Assembly: GCF_000813425.1 (NCBI RefSeq)
Contig: NZ_JWIB01000015.1
Span: 124,001-188,000 of the forward strand
Direction of reading: 5' to 3'
Origin: Sporosarcina sp. ZBG7A
GTDB taxonomy: Bacteria; Bacillota; Bacilli; Bacillales_A; Planococcaceae
DNA length: 64,000 bases
Each line of letters opens with the position of its first letter. Position 1 is the stretch's first letter. The notes below the pieces were generated by a model, which was not told the origin of the DNA, did not search any database, and was given only the letters and a program-made list of their open reading frames with translations. The translations under genes and the position numbers were made by a program. Below, in pieces: positions 34,983 through 43,906 of the stretch.

Positions 34983-35453
34983 TTACTGTTTATCTTCAAA
35001 TTTCAAATTTGTACCATCGTCAAACTCGATATCCAGTTTAAACTTTGAATACAAGTCAATCTGGAAGTACTCTAAAATTTTCTCACGGGCTTCTTCACCA
35101 GACATTTCATGTTGAAAATTTAAAGCGATGAACATCTTATCCAGCTCATCCATCGCTTTGGCACCTTCTAAGTCGATGTTTGTCAAAATGTTTTGGTACT
35201 CCGGATCGAAATTCTTCTCTACCTTATACTCCGCATCGATGGCGTCTTGGTTATCGACGTCGATCTCCAATTCGAATTTGTTGAAACCGTAGGCATCACC
35301 GTTATCACGGTCGCCACCTTCTTTTGACTCCTCCGTGACAATGTCTGCTTCTTCCCGATTGTCTTGGTTGGCATTTTTACCCGAATTGCCGCACGCGCTG
35401 ACAAATAGGACGCTCGCAAACACAACAGATCCCATTGCTACAAGCTTATTCAA
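34983..35453 (-). CDS. YusW-like lipoprotein
   Basis: 156 residues. Signal peptide with lipobox VSAC (NKLVAMGSVVFASVLFVSAC), an acidic linker, then a domain with FNKFELEIDVDNQDAIDAEY near residue 57-76, DLEGAKAMDELDKMF near 94-108 and KFKLDIEFDDGTNLKFE near the end, like the YusW family of Bacillus. Function unknown; membrane-anchored, outside. Starts at TTG 35453 with AGAGGA 9 bases upstream. Confidence 0.78.
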   Translation of the reverse strand: MNKLVAMGSVVFASVLFVSACGNSGKNANQDNREEADIVTEESKEGGDRDNGDAYGFNKFELEIDVDNQDAIDAEYKVEKNFDPEYQNILTNIDLEGAKAMDELDKMFIALNFQHEMSGEEAREKILEYFQIDLYSKFKLDIEFDDGTNLKFEDKQ

Positions 35454-35545
35454 CGTCTCACGTCCTCTCTGAATAGTTCGATTGCTTTGATACTACTGTA
35501 CCTTTTTCCAAACGAATTTAAACGAAAGTGGGTGGGGAAGTAGTT

Positions 35546-36565
35546 TTACCACTTAGCCTGAAACGCCTCACAAGAACCCAATATGCGGCGAACAGCTAAC
35601 CGTTCACCAGAATCCAACCGAACTTTCCCGTTGAAGTAGCCGAACATTTGGGTGAAATCCGCTTTTAAGCCCCTTCGGTGAGAACTCGCTTCGCGTTCGA
35701 AAAAAGGAGTGAAGGTCAAGTCTACGCAATCTGTGAACTTAGTATGGATTGTCCACGGTTCCATCATACGCTCAGGATTAAAAGAAAAAATCACATCTTC
35801 ATGAATTTTAGTCATTACACCATCGACGAAAACAGCGTTTTCGGTCAACCCCGTACCATCTGTCCACTTGCCACCGAGGTTCAATCCGATACGGCGACCT
35901 CCTGATCGTTGTGAAGCCATGGCCCAATTCCACTCCGTCATCTTGGGCCATACACCACGTGTATAGTTTAATACCGTAAAACTATAATCCGGATTGAATT
36001 CATACCGTTTATCTCCAATCTTTAAAAAACCGGAAGTCGGTAGCGTATGATGCTTTGCAGTGAATTGAAAGGTATTCCGGTTTTTCGGAACGACAACATT
36101 CAATGACTGATCCTCTGAAGGGTGGCTAATATGAAGATCGGCATGCAACGTTTCGTTATCAAACTCAGGGATGGAAACAGATAAATGCGTCTCCTCATTG
36201 GTATAGCTAGCATGTATGGAAAGGCGGTTATCTAAAAAATTAATATCTGTGAGTACGTATTCAGGCATCTTTATATGACGTGCAAAGGGCAAGGAAATCC
36301 TTTTTTCAAAAAAACGTTCCGTCTCATAATCCAGGAAATAGACAAGACACACAGCACCGATGTCAAAATGAGCGATGGTCGCAGTGAACAAGACTTCTTC
36401 TCCATAGACGGTCCACGTATTCCACTTCTTTTTATTGGGGAACTGTCCCTTCAGATTACTTTGGACGATCGGCTTCTGAGCAAAGCCAATCGCTTCAGGA
36501 TTCAATAACCCCTTGCTGTCACAAAGCGAAACTGGCGAAGTCAGTTCGCGTTCTGCATGTTGCAT
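35546..36565 (-). CDS. DUF2804 domain protein
   Basis: 339 residues covering the whole DUF2804 family pattern: REL then a Gly-Leu-Leu-Asn-Pro start, WNTWTVYGEEVLFTATIAH near residue 48-66, YTRGVWPKMTEWNWAMAS near 203-220, GGRRIGLNLGGKWTDGTGLTEN near 224-245 and WTIHTKFTDCVDLTFTPFFER near 270-290. No known catalytic activity. ATG 36565 with AGGAGGAC upstream. Monocistronic. Confidence 0.85.
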   Translation of the reverse strand: MQHAERELTSPVSLCDSKGLLNPEAIGFAQKPIVQSNLKGQFPNKKKWNTWTVYGEEVLFTATIAHFDIGAVCLVYFLDYETERFFEKRISLPFARHIKMPEYVLTDINFLDNRLSIHASYTNEETHLSVSIPEFDNETLHADLHISHPSEDQSLNVVVPKNRNTFQFTAKHHTLPTSGFLKIGDKRYEFNPDYSFTVLNYTRGVWPKMTEWNWAMASQRSGGRRIGLNLGGKWTDGTGLTENAVFVDGVMTKIHEDVIFSFNPERMMEPWTIHTKFTDCVDLTFTPFFEREASSHRRGLKADFTQMFGYFNGKVRLDSGERLAVRRILGSCEAFQAKW

Positions 36566-36688
36566 AAGCCGTCCTCCTAAACATTGTCTTCTAACGCACA
36601 TGTTGCTATACTTTTAATTGTATCAGATTGAGGCTGAATTAGCGTTATTCAGCAACGCCGATACCCAACAAATATTTCCAGAAACAAC

Positions 36689-36760
36689 GGGGCATTAGTT
36701 CAGCGGGAGAATACTTCGCTGGCAGCGAAGGGGTCACCGGTTCGAATCCGGTATGCTCCA
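36689..36760 (+). tRNA. tRNA-Ala (anticodon GGC)
   Basis: Complete cloverleaf: acceptor GGGGCAT/ATGCTCC with the G3-U70 pair that identifies alanine tRNAs, D arm GTTC/GAAT with a short 7-base loop, anticodon stem CTTCG/CGAAG with loop CTGGCAG (anticodon GGC at 36721-36723), T arm ACCGG-TTCGAAT-CCGGT, discriminator A. CCA is not encoded. A single tRNA gene followed by its own terminator. Confidence 0.96.
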
Positions 36761-36767
36761 TAGTTGA

Positions 36768-36792
36768 GCGTCCGCTTAGCGGGCGTTTTTTA
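36768..36792 (+). terminator. Terminator of tRNA-Ala
   Basis: CGTCCGC, TTA loop, GCGGGCG with one G-U pair, then T6. Confidence 0.85.
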
Positions 36793-36853
36793 TGTACAAT
36801 TTTAAGGATGAAAACCTAGCCACCCACATAGAATAGGGTGAGGAGGCGAATCG

Positions 36854-37339
36854 ATGTATGACCGCGAAGCTGCAGTCTGGTATGCGGACAAATGGTGGGA
36901 TGGGCGAAATCCGCAGTACCCCTCATTCGATGTCGATTGTACAAATTTCATTTCACAATGCTTGCGTGCAGGCGGGGCACCGATGCATGGCATTCCCGTA
37001 CGAGATCGTGGTTGGTGGATTACGAATTCAAACTGGAGTTTTAGTTGGTCGGTAGCCCATTCACTACGCTGGTACTTAGGAGGTTCAACGAGAGGACTGA
37101 CTGCCTATCAAGTGCAATCAGCTGAAGAGCTGAACCTAGGTGATGTCATTTTATATGACTTCCAAGGAGATGGCCGCTTTGATCATTCAACGATTGTGAC
37201 TGCTAAAGACGGCACGTCACCACTCGTCAATGCTCATACCTACGATGTGCAAAGAAGAAGTTGGGATTACAAGGATTCCTACGCCTATCGACCAAACGCC
37301 AAATACATTTTCTTTCGAATAAACGATGAATTTTCTTAA
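36854..37339 (+). CDS. Putative amidase-domain (Amidase_6) protein
   Basis: 161 residues, a small papain-like/NlpC-type fold of the putative amidase family: [22 protein letters not shown] at the N-terminus, nucleophile region [16 protein letters not shown] near residue 26-41, [20 protein letters not shown] with the His near 107-125 and LVNAHTYD near 133-140. In Bacillus this domain usually follows a signal peptide or anchor; here it begins at residue 1, so it is cytosolic or released on lysis. GAGGAGG precedes the ATG. Confidence 0.82.
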   Translation: MYDREAAVWYADKWWDGRNPQYPSFDVDCTNFISQCLRAGGAPMHGIPVRDRGWWITNSNWSFSWSVAHSLRWYLGGSTRGLTAYQVQSAEELNLGDVILYDFQGDGRFDHSTIVTAKDGTSPLVNAHTYDVQRRSWDYKDSYAYRPNAKYIFFRINDEFS

Positions 37340-37422
37340 CTAATAAATCATGATGGAAAATATAAACCAATTATTGAAATGATGTATACTGAAGAATATC
37401 AATGACAAAAGGGGATACAACA

Positions 37423-38007
37423 ATGGATGAACAAGCACTATCAGTAAGAGACGCAATTATTTCTCGCCGCTCCATCAAGAGCTTTAACGGACAGCCTGTT
37501 GAACAAAGCGAAATTGACGATATTTTAGAAGATGCAATTTGGGCTCCCAATCATGGAAACCGTAATCCATGGCGTTTCGTACTCGCTGCAGAAGACAACT
37601 ACGAGCAATTTTTAGACGTCCTGCGCGAGTTCGGTGTACCGAAATGGAAAGAGTTGTCGGATGAAGCCCTTGAAAAACAAATGAGCAAATATACTAGTGC
37701 AAGCGCGGCAATGTTTGTCATCGTTCCAGAAGATGCACGACAAAAACAACGTTTAGAAGACTTTGCGGCGGCCAGTACGATGATACAAAATATTCAATTG
37801 CTCGCCTGGGACAAAGGAATAGGAACATGCTGGAAAACACCAGGATTCCTAGATGACCCTAAGTTCCGAGTAGCCTTAGGCGTCCAGCCAGGAGAACGAA
37901 TCATTAGCATGCTTCAGTTTGGTCACTTTGATGAATTACCAAAAACAAAGCCACGTACGCCGGTTGAAGACATCGTCACGTATTGGCAAGCTGAGCCAAC
38001 TGAATAA
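37423..38007 (+). CDS. Nitroreductase-family flavoprotein
   Basis: 194 residues, FMN-dependent nitroreductase fold: RDAIISRRSIKSFNGQPV near residue 8-25, WAPNHGNRNPWRFVLA near 41-56, AASTMIQNIQLLAWDKGIGTCWKTPGF near 119-145, VQPGERIISMLQFGHFDE near 157-174. Reduces nitro compounds or quinones with NAD(P)H. ATG 37423 has AAAGGGGA upstream; the in-frame ATG at 37402 lacks one. Confidence 0.88.
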   Translation: MDEQALSVRDAIISRRSIKSFNGQPVEQSEIDDILEDAIWAPNHGNRNPWRFVLAAEDNYEQFLDVLREFGVPKWKELSDEALEKQMSKYTSASAAMFVIVPEDARQKQRLEDFAAASTMIQNIQLLAWDKGIGTCWKTPGFLDDPKFRVALGVQPGERIISMLQFGHFDELPKTKPRTPVEDIVTYWQAEPTE

Positions 38008-38013
38008 TCGAGC

Positions 38014-38045
38014 ACCTCTTCCATTTTGATGGAAGAGGTTTTTTG
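38014..38045 (+). terminator. Terminator of the nitroreductase gene
   Basis: ACCTCTTCCAT, TTTG loop, ATGGAAGAGGT, T5. Confidence 0.9.
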
Positions 38046-38130
38046 TTTGGTTGATAAAATCACAGTGGCATCCGGATGGGGAGAGGTATTTTAACCCCTG
38101 CTTCACTTTCTTCATCCAGTCAAAAGGGGC

Positions 38131-38256
38131 AATCGGAAAGATGCTTGGGGATATCGGCAATATGGCGCGTGAAATCAGCAATATGTAGTAAGGAATCGGC
38201 ACTGTGAGACAAAGAATCAGCACTATCAATGAATTAATCGGCAACGAGACACAATT
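38131..38256 (+). repeat. Family B 21-bp repeat array, 6 units
   Basis: Units AATC(G/A)G at 38131, 38152, 38173, 38194, 38215 and 38236, exactly 21 apart. The G and A variants alternate from 38152 on. The last unit runs into GAGACACAATTCAA, nearly identical to the end of the array at 24506. Between converging genes. Confidence 0.88.
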
Positions 38257-38314
38257 CAAGTTGCAATAGTAAGTAAATGGAAGACGTATTGCCAATCATA
38301 CCCCTTTATCCAAC

Positions 38315-38356
38315 TAAAAATCCCCCTATCGCGAACAATCGCAATAGGGGGATTAA
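38315..38356 (-). terminator. Terminator of the M20 dipeptidase gene
   Basis: AATCCCCCTAT-C-GCGA, ACAA loop, TCGC-A-ATAGGGGGATT; T5 on the minus strand. Confidence 0.88.
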
Positions 38357-38361
38357 GAATC

Positions 38362-39759
38362 TTATTTCTTCAACTCATCTTTAGATAAAGTAGAAAGTTC
38401 TTGGTAATAGTCACCAAGCACGCGCAATCCTTTGTCAAAGTTCTCAAGTGTTAAGTGTTCGTTTGGTCCGTGTAAGTTCTCTGTTTCAAGACCGAAGCCC
38501 ATGAGGACAACTGGTAAACCGAGAATTTCATCGAAGTCGGCCACAATTGGAATCGATCCGCCGCCGCGTGTATACACAGTCGGCACGTTGTACACTTTCT
38601 CGTAAGAACGGCTTGCTGCTGTAAGTGCTGGATGGTCGAACGGTGTGATGAACGGACGTCCCTGGTCAAACGGTGTGACCGTCACTTTAACACCTTCAGG
38701 CTTATGCTTTTCAACATGTGCTTTCAATTTTTCAACGATTTCCGCTGGGTCTTGATCCGGAACAAGGCGGCATGTAATTTTAGCACCCGCTTCTGCAGGC
38801 AACACGGTCTTGATACCTTCGCCGCTGAAACCACCGAAAACGCCGTTCACTTCAAGAGTCGGGCGGGCAGATGTACGTTCTAGGAACGAATAGCCTGACT
38901 CGCCAAACAGCTCAGAAGCACCGATTTCTTGTTTAAGTGTTTCTTCGTCGAAGTTGAGATCCTTGTATGCTTGACGCTCCTCTTCGCTTAAATTACGAAC
39001 ATTGTCATAGAATCCGTCAACTGCAATTGTTCCTTCTTGGTCATGGAATGACGCCAAAATTTCTGCAACAGCGTGAATCGGGTTTTGGATACCGCCACCG
39101 TAGACGCCGGAGTGCAAGTCGCTCTTAGCACCGTAGACGTCAATTTGTACACCGCTCAATCCGCGAAGTGCGTAACAAATTGCAGGTTGACCTGGAGCGT
39201 GAAGGGCTGTATCCGAAATGACAATCGTATCTGCTGCGAGCTTTTCTTTATGGTCTTTAATGAATGGAACAAGGTTCGGACTTCCAACTTCTTCTTCGCC
39301 TTCAATGATGAACTTCACGTTAAGTGGAAGTTTGCCATCCAACTGCATCAATGCTTCAACCGCTTTTACGTGCATGAACACTTGTCCTTTGTCGTCAGTC
39401 GATCCACGAGCAAACATTTTATCATCACGGATTTCTGGCTCGAATGGCGCGCTTTCCCATAGGTGCAATGGGTCAACAGGTTGTACGTCATAGTGACCGT
39501 AAATGAGGATCGTCGGTTGACCTTCTGCATGAAGCCAGTCAGCGTAAACGACCGGATGCCCGGCAGTAGGTTCGATGGAGATGTTTTCAAGTCCTGCTTC
39601 TTTGAACGAATTTGATAACCATTCCGCAGCTTTTTGCATATCGGCTTTGTGCTCAGATAAGGCACTGATGCTCGGAATACTCAAAAATTCCTTCATCTCA
39701 TTCAGATGCGTATCGCGATTCTTTTCAAAGTACTCATTCAATTGGTCAAGCGTTGCCAT
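38362..39759 (-). CDS. M20-family dipeptidase
   Basis: 465 residues, di-zinc M20 metallopeptidase. Metal and catalytic motifs: ILIYGHYDVQPVDPLHLW (His, Asp) near residue 85-102, FARGSTDDKGQ (bridging Asp) near 115-125, EGEEEVGSPN (general-base Glu) near 153, dimer domain about 200-350, and the C-terminal zinc His in ETENLHGPNEHL near 430. Hydrolyses dipeptides or acyl amino acids. AAAGGGG precedes the ATG. Confidence 0.9.
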   Translation of the reverse strand: MATLDQLNEYFEKNRDTHLNEMKEFLSIPSISALSEHKADMQKAAEWLSNSFKEAGLENISIEPTAGHPVVYADWLHAEGQPTILIYGHYDVQPVDPLHLWESAPFEPEIRDDKMFARGSTDDKGQVFMHVKAVEALMQLDGKLPLNVKFIIEGEEEVGSPNLVPFIKDHKEKLAADTIVISDTALHAPGQPAICYALRGLSGVQIDVYGAKSDLHSGVYGGGIQNPIHAVAEILASFHDQEGTIAVDGFYDNVRNLSEEERQAYKDLNFDEETLKQEIGASELFGESGYSFLERTSARPTLEVNGVFGGFSGEGIKTVLPAEAGAKITCRLVPDQDPAEIVEKLKAHVEKHKPEGVKVTVTPFDQGRPFITPFDHPALTAASRSYEKVYNVPTVYTRGGGSIPIVADFDEILGLPVVLMGFGLETENLHGPNEHLTLENFDKGLRVLGDYYQELSTLSKDELKK

Positions 39760-40096
39760 GAAATTACCCCTTTTCGTTTTCGTTTGGATAAATGCGAGGT
39801 TGCAGCTAGGAAAGCCCTGCTGAATCCCATCATTCGTCGACAGTGTTTGGGTTAATCCCCCAAAAAAGTTGGGTACACCGTGACGATGCTGATTACTTTA
39901 GTATAGCAGAATTGGAGTGAATTCAAAAAAAAGAGACTTCTGAATCCTTTTCTTTCTGGTACTTATGCTATACTATTCCAACAGCTATGAAATCGGATTC
40001 AAATTATAGCCGTCTTAGGTTTGCAACCTCAACCCTTAGAGATACGTCTATATATGCAAATCGAAACGAACCAGGAATTTTCGGGAGGAATCGCTC
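39760..40096. other. 337-base intergenic region
   Basis: Upstream region shared by the divergent dipeptidase and CorC-like genes. I see one probable promoter (listed) and no M-box, hairpin or small frame that I can support. Confidence 0.4.
39966..39974 (+). promoter_or_regulatory. Extended -10 promoter of the CorC-like gene
   Basis: TGCTATACT, an extended -10 element, about 120 bases before the start codon. No convincing -35. Confidence 0.4.
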
Positions 40097-41347
40097 TTGT
40101 TCATCGCACTTGCTTTCTTTTTGGTGATGTCATTTTTCTTATCAGGGAGTGAAACTGCACTTACTGCCGTAAACCGGATGAAAATCCAGATGCGCGCAGA
40201 GCAAGGAGACCCTAAAGCAATTCGGCTCCGCTCCCTCGTTTCGAAACCAGATCGAATGATTACAGCAATCTTAATCGGTAACAACGTCGCAAACATCATG
40301 ATGCCAACAATCGTAACCATGATCGCTATCGACAAAGGCCTTAATGTAGGTCTACTCACTGGACTTTTGACAGTTGTCCTAATCATTTTCGGGGAAGTAT
40401 TACCAAAAACTATCGCCGCAACGTTTGCCGATAAATTGGCATACACCGTTGCTCCAGTCATCCGCGTTATTGTTAAACTACTAACGCCGCTCACGTACTT
40501 ATTAGCGCTCTTTACGAATCTTTTCATCCGCATTCTATCAAAGGGTGCCGTGACAGAAGCAACTCTGACGAAAGAGGACTTACGCTCAATGGTCGACCTT
40601 GCTTCTACTGAAGGAACGTTCCAACAAGAGGAATCGCTGCGGTTAAAAGGAGTCCTCGACTTTCCGGAAAAAGACGTTTCAGACGTCATGGGAACCCACC
40701 GGACAGACGTCGTTGCCCTGCCACTCGATTCAAGCTATGAAGAAGTTCGCAGTACGGTTCTCGAGTATTTCTATACACGTTATCCGATCTATGAAGAAAG
40801 TATCGATAAGATTATCGGTGTATTCTATTCTAAGCGGTTAATCGAATGGTCCATTACACCAGAAGAACCGTTCAAAGATATGATTGACCATGATCCGCTG
40901 TTTGTCGTACAAACTGCAAGCGTCGAGAAAGTGTTTAAAATGATGCTCGCGCACAAAAAACATATGGCAATCGTATTGGACGAGTATGGTGGAACGCTCG
41001 GTATCGTAACGCATGAAGATATTATCGAAGAAATGATCGGTCAGGAAATTGAAGATGAAACAGACGAAGCAGAAGACGCGATGGTCTATGAACATACAGA
41101 AGATACACTCGTATGTCAGGGGCGTCTTGAAATCGAAGATGCGGTGAGCTTACTTGGAATCGACTTGCCGACTGAAAATGATACAATCGGTGGTTTTGCC
41201 TTCCAAGAGCTGGACCACGTACCCGATAAGGGAGAACGTTTCACGTATGGTCCGCTGTTGTTTGAAATCGAAGAGATGGACCGCAATCGGATCGTACGTC
41301 TTCGAATCACTCGCCGTCCGGAAGAACTGACTGATGATGAAACCTAA
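40097..41347 (+). CDS. CNNM/CorC-type membrane protein with CBS pair
   Basis: 416 residues. DUF21 (CNNM) membrane domain 1-170 with FFLSGSETALTAVNRMKIQ at the N-terminus and GEVLPKTIAATFAD near 96-109; two CBS domains about 190-310 (MGTHRTDVVALPLDSS, LDEYGGTLGIVTHEDIIEEMIG); CorC/HlyC C-terminal domain ending near 400. Members take part in Mg2+ or Co2+ efflux and homeostasis, although often labelled hemolysin. TTG 40097 has GGGAGG upstream. Confidence 0.88.
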   Translation: MFIALAFFLVMSFFLSGSETALTAVNRMKIQMRAEQGDPKAIRLRSLVSKPDRMITAILIGNNVANIMMPTIVTMIAIDKGLNVGLLTGLLTVVLIIFGEVLPKTIAATFADKLAYTVAPVIRVIVKLLTPLTYLLALFTNLFIRILSKGAVTEATLTKEDLRSMVDLASTEGTFQQEESLRLKGVLDFPEKDVSDVMGTHRTDVVALPLDSSYEEVRSTVLEYFYTRYPIYEESIDKIIGVFYSKRLIEWSITPEEPFKDMIDHDPLFVVQTASVEKVFKMMLAHKKHMAIVLDEYGGTLGIVTHEDIIEEMIGQEIEDETDEAEDAMVYEHTEDTLVCQGRLEIEDAVSLLGIDLPTENDTIGGFAFQELDHVPDKGERFTYGPLLFEIEEMDRNRIVRLRITRRPEELTDDET

Positions 41348-41457
41348 TATACAGCAACCTTACACGTTTGTAAGGTAACTGAAAGAAACTCCGATAGTTC
41401 AGCCGCTTGTTCTAGTGCATACTAAACGTAACAGCTAGAACACGGAGGCGTTAACGG

Positions 41458-42003
41458 ATGAAACCAACACTTAATGAATTACATGATGAATATGGCAGAT
41501 ACTTATATCACTTATGCTTGAAATTGACACGTAATAAAGAAGAGGCTGAAGATCTTATGCAAGACGTTTGGGTCAAGGTAGTCCGCACGAGTGATCGTAT
41601 GGAAGGCGTAGACCGTATGAAAGCTTGGCTGACAACGATTTGCATGAATACGTTCAGAGATCGTTATCGTAAAGATGTCCGTCGTAGTAAGTATGTCATG
41701 AACCAGCCGGATACTTTGGACATTCCCTTGCTCGATTTAGTGCCAAGTGGCAGTCCACTACCAGGTGAAATTGTTGAGAGACAAGATCTCCGCGCTGCAG
41801 TTCAAAGTAAGATAAATGAGCTAGACGCTATATATAAGACAACGATTGAGTACTTTTATGTCAATCAATACTCACTCATTGAAATTGCTGAAATGATGCA
41901 AGTCTCTATCGGTACGGTGAAATCCCGCCTGTTCCGTGCTAAAAAATATTTAAAAGAACTATTAACGCAAGATCAGTCTGTCAACGAACTTGTAATTGCG
42001 TAA
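41458..42003 (+). CDS. ECF-family RNA polymerase sigma factor
   Basis: 181 residues. Region 2 at 5-75 (YLYHLCLKLTRNKEEAEDLMQDVWVKV, WLTTICMNTFRDRYRK) and region 4 HTH at 120-170 (YSLIEIAEMMQVSIGTVKSRLFRAKKYL). GGAGG precedes the ATG. No anti-sigma gene is next to it on either side, which is unusual for ECF factors, and no partner membrane protein is apparent. Confidence 0.9.
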   Translation: MKPTLNELHDEYGRYLYHLCLKLTRNKEEAEDLMQDVWVKVVRTSDRMEGVDRMKAWLTTICMNTFRDRYRKDVRRSKYVMNQPDTLDIPLLDLVPSGSPLPGEIVERQDLRAAVQSKINELDAIYKTTIEYFYVNQYSLIEIAEMMQVSIGTVKSRLFRAKKYLKELLTQDQSVNELVIA

Positions 42004-42016
42004 TAATATCGATTTT

Positions 42017-42048
42017 GGACTTCTCCTACTATAGGGGAAGTCTTTTTA
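42017..42048 (+). terminator. Terminator of the ECF sigma gene
   Basis: GACTTCTCCT, ACTAT loop, AGGGGAAGTC with one G-U pair, T5. Confidence 0.85.
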
Positions 42049-42120
42049 TATGGGTACGGAGTTTGTGAGATGCATAGAGAGGGAATGCTATAGTGATGGA
42101 TTTGGAGTGGAGGCTAAGCT

Positions 42121-43596
42121 GTGGCTAAGAAAAAAAAGAAACGTAAGAGATTAACAAAAAAGCAGAAACAAATTATGTGGCTAGCGCTAGCAATCTTTCT
42201 TCTTATTTATATTGCTGTCATCTTATATCATACATACAAGCCATTGCCAAAGGGCGTCAATTACGAAGGAGACGTCCATTGGACTGATGATGTAGAGGTT
42301 TTCACGGATTTATCCTACTCGAAGACGAAGAAGAAAGAGGACATGAAACATGATCTAAATATTTTTGATGAAGTATATTCCATGATTGAGGAAGCGGATG
42401 AATTCATCGTGCTGGACTTCTTTTTGATGGATCATTATTCGGATGAAAATTTAGATTTCCCGAAGGTTGCGGAGACGATCACGAAGAAGTTGGTCGAGAA
42501 AAAGAAGGCTTATCCCGACATGCCGATTGTATTCATTACCGATCCGATTAATAAAGGGTATGGGTCCTATGAATCGAAATGGTTCGGAAAGTTAAAGGAT
42601 GCAGGTGTGGAAGTCGTGTATACCGACTTGGAGCCATTACGCGATTCTATGCCGCTCTACTCAGGATTGTATCGGACGTTGTTCCGCTTTGGAGATATAG
42701 GTGGAAAAGGATGGATTCCGAATGCAATGGCCTCTGAAGCGCCGAAGTTCCGATTAGCTTCTTACGTGGAGCTATTGAATGTGAAGTCGAATCACCGTAA
42801 AGTGATTGCCACGGAAAAAGCGGGGTTGGTGACGTCGTCCAATCCACATGATGCGAGTGGTTTCCATGGAAATGTCGCACTCAAAGTATCTGGCCCTATT
42901 ATTAATGATTTATTGGAGGCAGAAGAAGCAGTGCTGAACTATTCAACGGGACAGACTGGGCAAACACTACCTCGTATTGAAGCGAAAGAGCCGGAAGACG
43001 GGGAATACGCTGTTCAATATTTAACCGAGAAGAAGATTAAAGACGTATTGATGGATGAACTAACCGCTGCGCAATCGGGTGATCGCATTCGGATGGGGAT
43101 GTTTTTCATCGCGGAACCAGGTATCGTGAAGGAAGTGACTGAAGCCGCAAAGCGTGGTGTGGAAGTAAAACTTATTTTGGATCCAAACGAAAATTCTTTT
43201 GGTAACCAAAAATCAGGGCTTCCGAATCGACCTGTTGTGCAAAAGCTCGTCGAAGACAGTGATGGTGCGATTGAAGTACGCTGGTACAACACGGTTGTCG
43301 GTCAGTACCATACGAAGCTCGTCATGATCGAACGCGATGATAACATGCACATTTTAAATGGTTCCGCCAATTTAACCGAGCGAACCCTCGATAACTACAA
43401 TTTGGAGAATGATCTGTATGTGATTGCTCCTACTAATAGTGAACTTGCAGGTGAGCTAGATGCGTATTTCGAACGTTTGTGGAATAACGAAGACGCGTTG
43501 TTCACGTTGGATATGGAAGAATACCAAAATACATTCACTCGTCCGCAGCGTGTGATTTATGCGCTACAAGAGTGGTTGAAATTGACGTCTTATTGA
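42121..43596 (+). CDS. Phospholipase D-like membrane protein
   Basis: 491 residues. Very basic start (KKKKKRKRLTKKQKQ), one membrane helix near 18-35, then two PLD domains. The HKD-like motifs read NHRKVIATE near 225 and YHTKLVMIE near 397: the His and Lys are present, but Glu stands where Asp is usual in both. Downstream helper segments SSNPHD and NGSANLTERTLDNYNLEND are intact. Likely a phosphatidyltransferase or phospholipase at the membrane, cardiolipin-synthase-like. GTG 42121 has GGAGG upstream. Confidence 0.8.
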   Translation: MAKKKKKRKRLTKKQKQIMWLALAIFLLIYIAVILYHTYKPLPKGVNYEGDVHWTDDVEVFTDLSYSKTKKKEDMKHDLNIFDEVYSMIEEADEFIVLDFFLMDHYSDENLDFPKVAETITKKLVEKKKAYPDMPIVFITDPINKGYGSYESKWFGKLKDAGVEVVYTDLEPLRDSMPLYSGLYRTLFRFGDIGGKGWIPNAMASEAPKFRLASYVELLNVKSNHRKVIATEKAGLVTSSNPHDASGFHGNVALKVSGPIINDLLEAEEAVLNYSTGQTGQTLPRIEAKEPEDGEYAVQYLTEKKIKDVLMDELTAAQSGDRIRMGMFFIAEPGIVKEVTEAAKRGVEVKLILDPNENSFGNQKSGLPNRPVVQKLVEDSDGAIEVRWYNTVVGQYHTKLVMIERDDNMHILNGSANLTERTLDNYNLENDLYVIAPTNSELAGELDAYFERLWNNEDALFTLDMEEYQNTFTRPQRVIYALQEWLKLTSY

Positions 43597-43624
43597 GTGG
43601 TTAATTCCACAAAAAACATTTTAA

Positions 43625-43662
43625 AAATCCTCTTACCGATTTCAGGTAAGAGGATTTTTTAA
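43625..43662 (+). terminator. Terminator of the PLD-like gene
   Basis: AAAATCCTCTTACC (43626-43639), GATTTCA loop, GGTAAGAGGATTTT, TT. Perfect stem of 14 bp. Confidence 0.92.
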
Positions 43663-43695
43663 TGGGTGAGTAGTTTAGTTGTAAATGTTTTAGAG

Positions 43696-43878
43696 TCAAA
43701 GTGCTACAAGCATCTGATTAAGCTCTGCAAGACGGTCTTCCATTTTCGCAAGACGTGCCTCTGCTTTTTGGATAGAGTCTCCGTGACCTGTAGATTCGAG
43801 TTTTTCGATGTCCCCTTGTAAGTTTATATAATCCATTTTAAGTTCTGCGATTTCAGATTCGATTTGTGATTTAGTCAT
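43696..43878 (-). CDS. SE1832-family small coiled-coil protein
   Basis: 60 residues, predicted to be one continuous coiled coil: IESEIAELKMDYINLQGDIE then AEARLAKMEDRLAELNQML. Matches the small SE1832 family of Bacillales, of unknown function. GGGAGGAC precedes the ATG. Confidence 0.8.
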   Translation of the reverse strand: MTKSQIESEIAELKMDYINLQGDIEKLESTGHGDSIQKAEARLAKMEDRLAELNQMLVAL

Positions 43879-43906
43879 GATTGTAGTCCTCCCTGTGTAC
43901 TTTTCC

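Noticed and set aside
39760..40096. Mg2+-sensing M-box riboswitch before the CorC-like gene
   Set aside because: I looked for the conserved M-box segments and paired stems and saw none.
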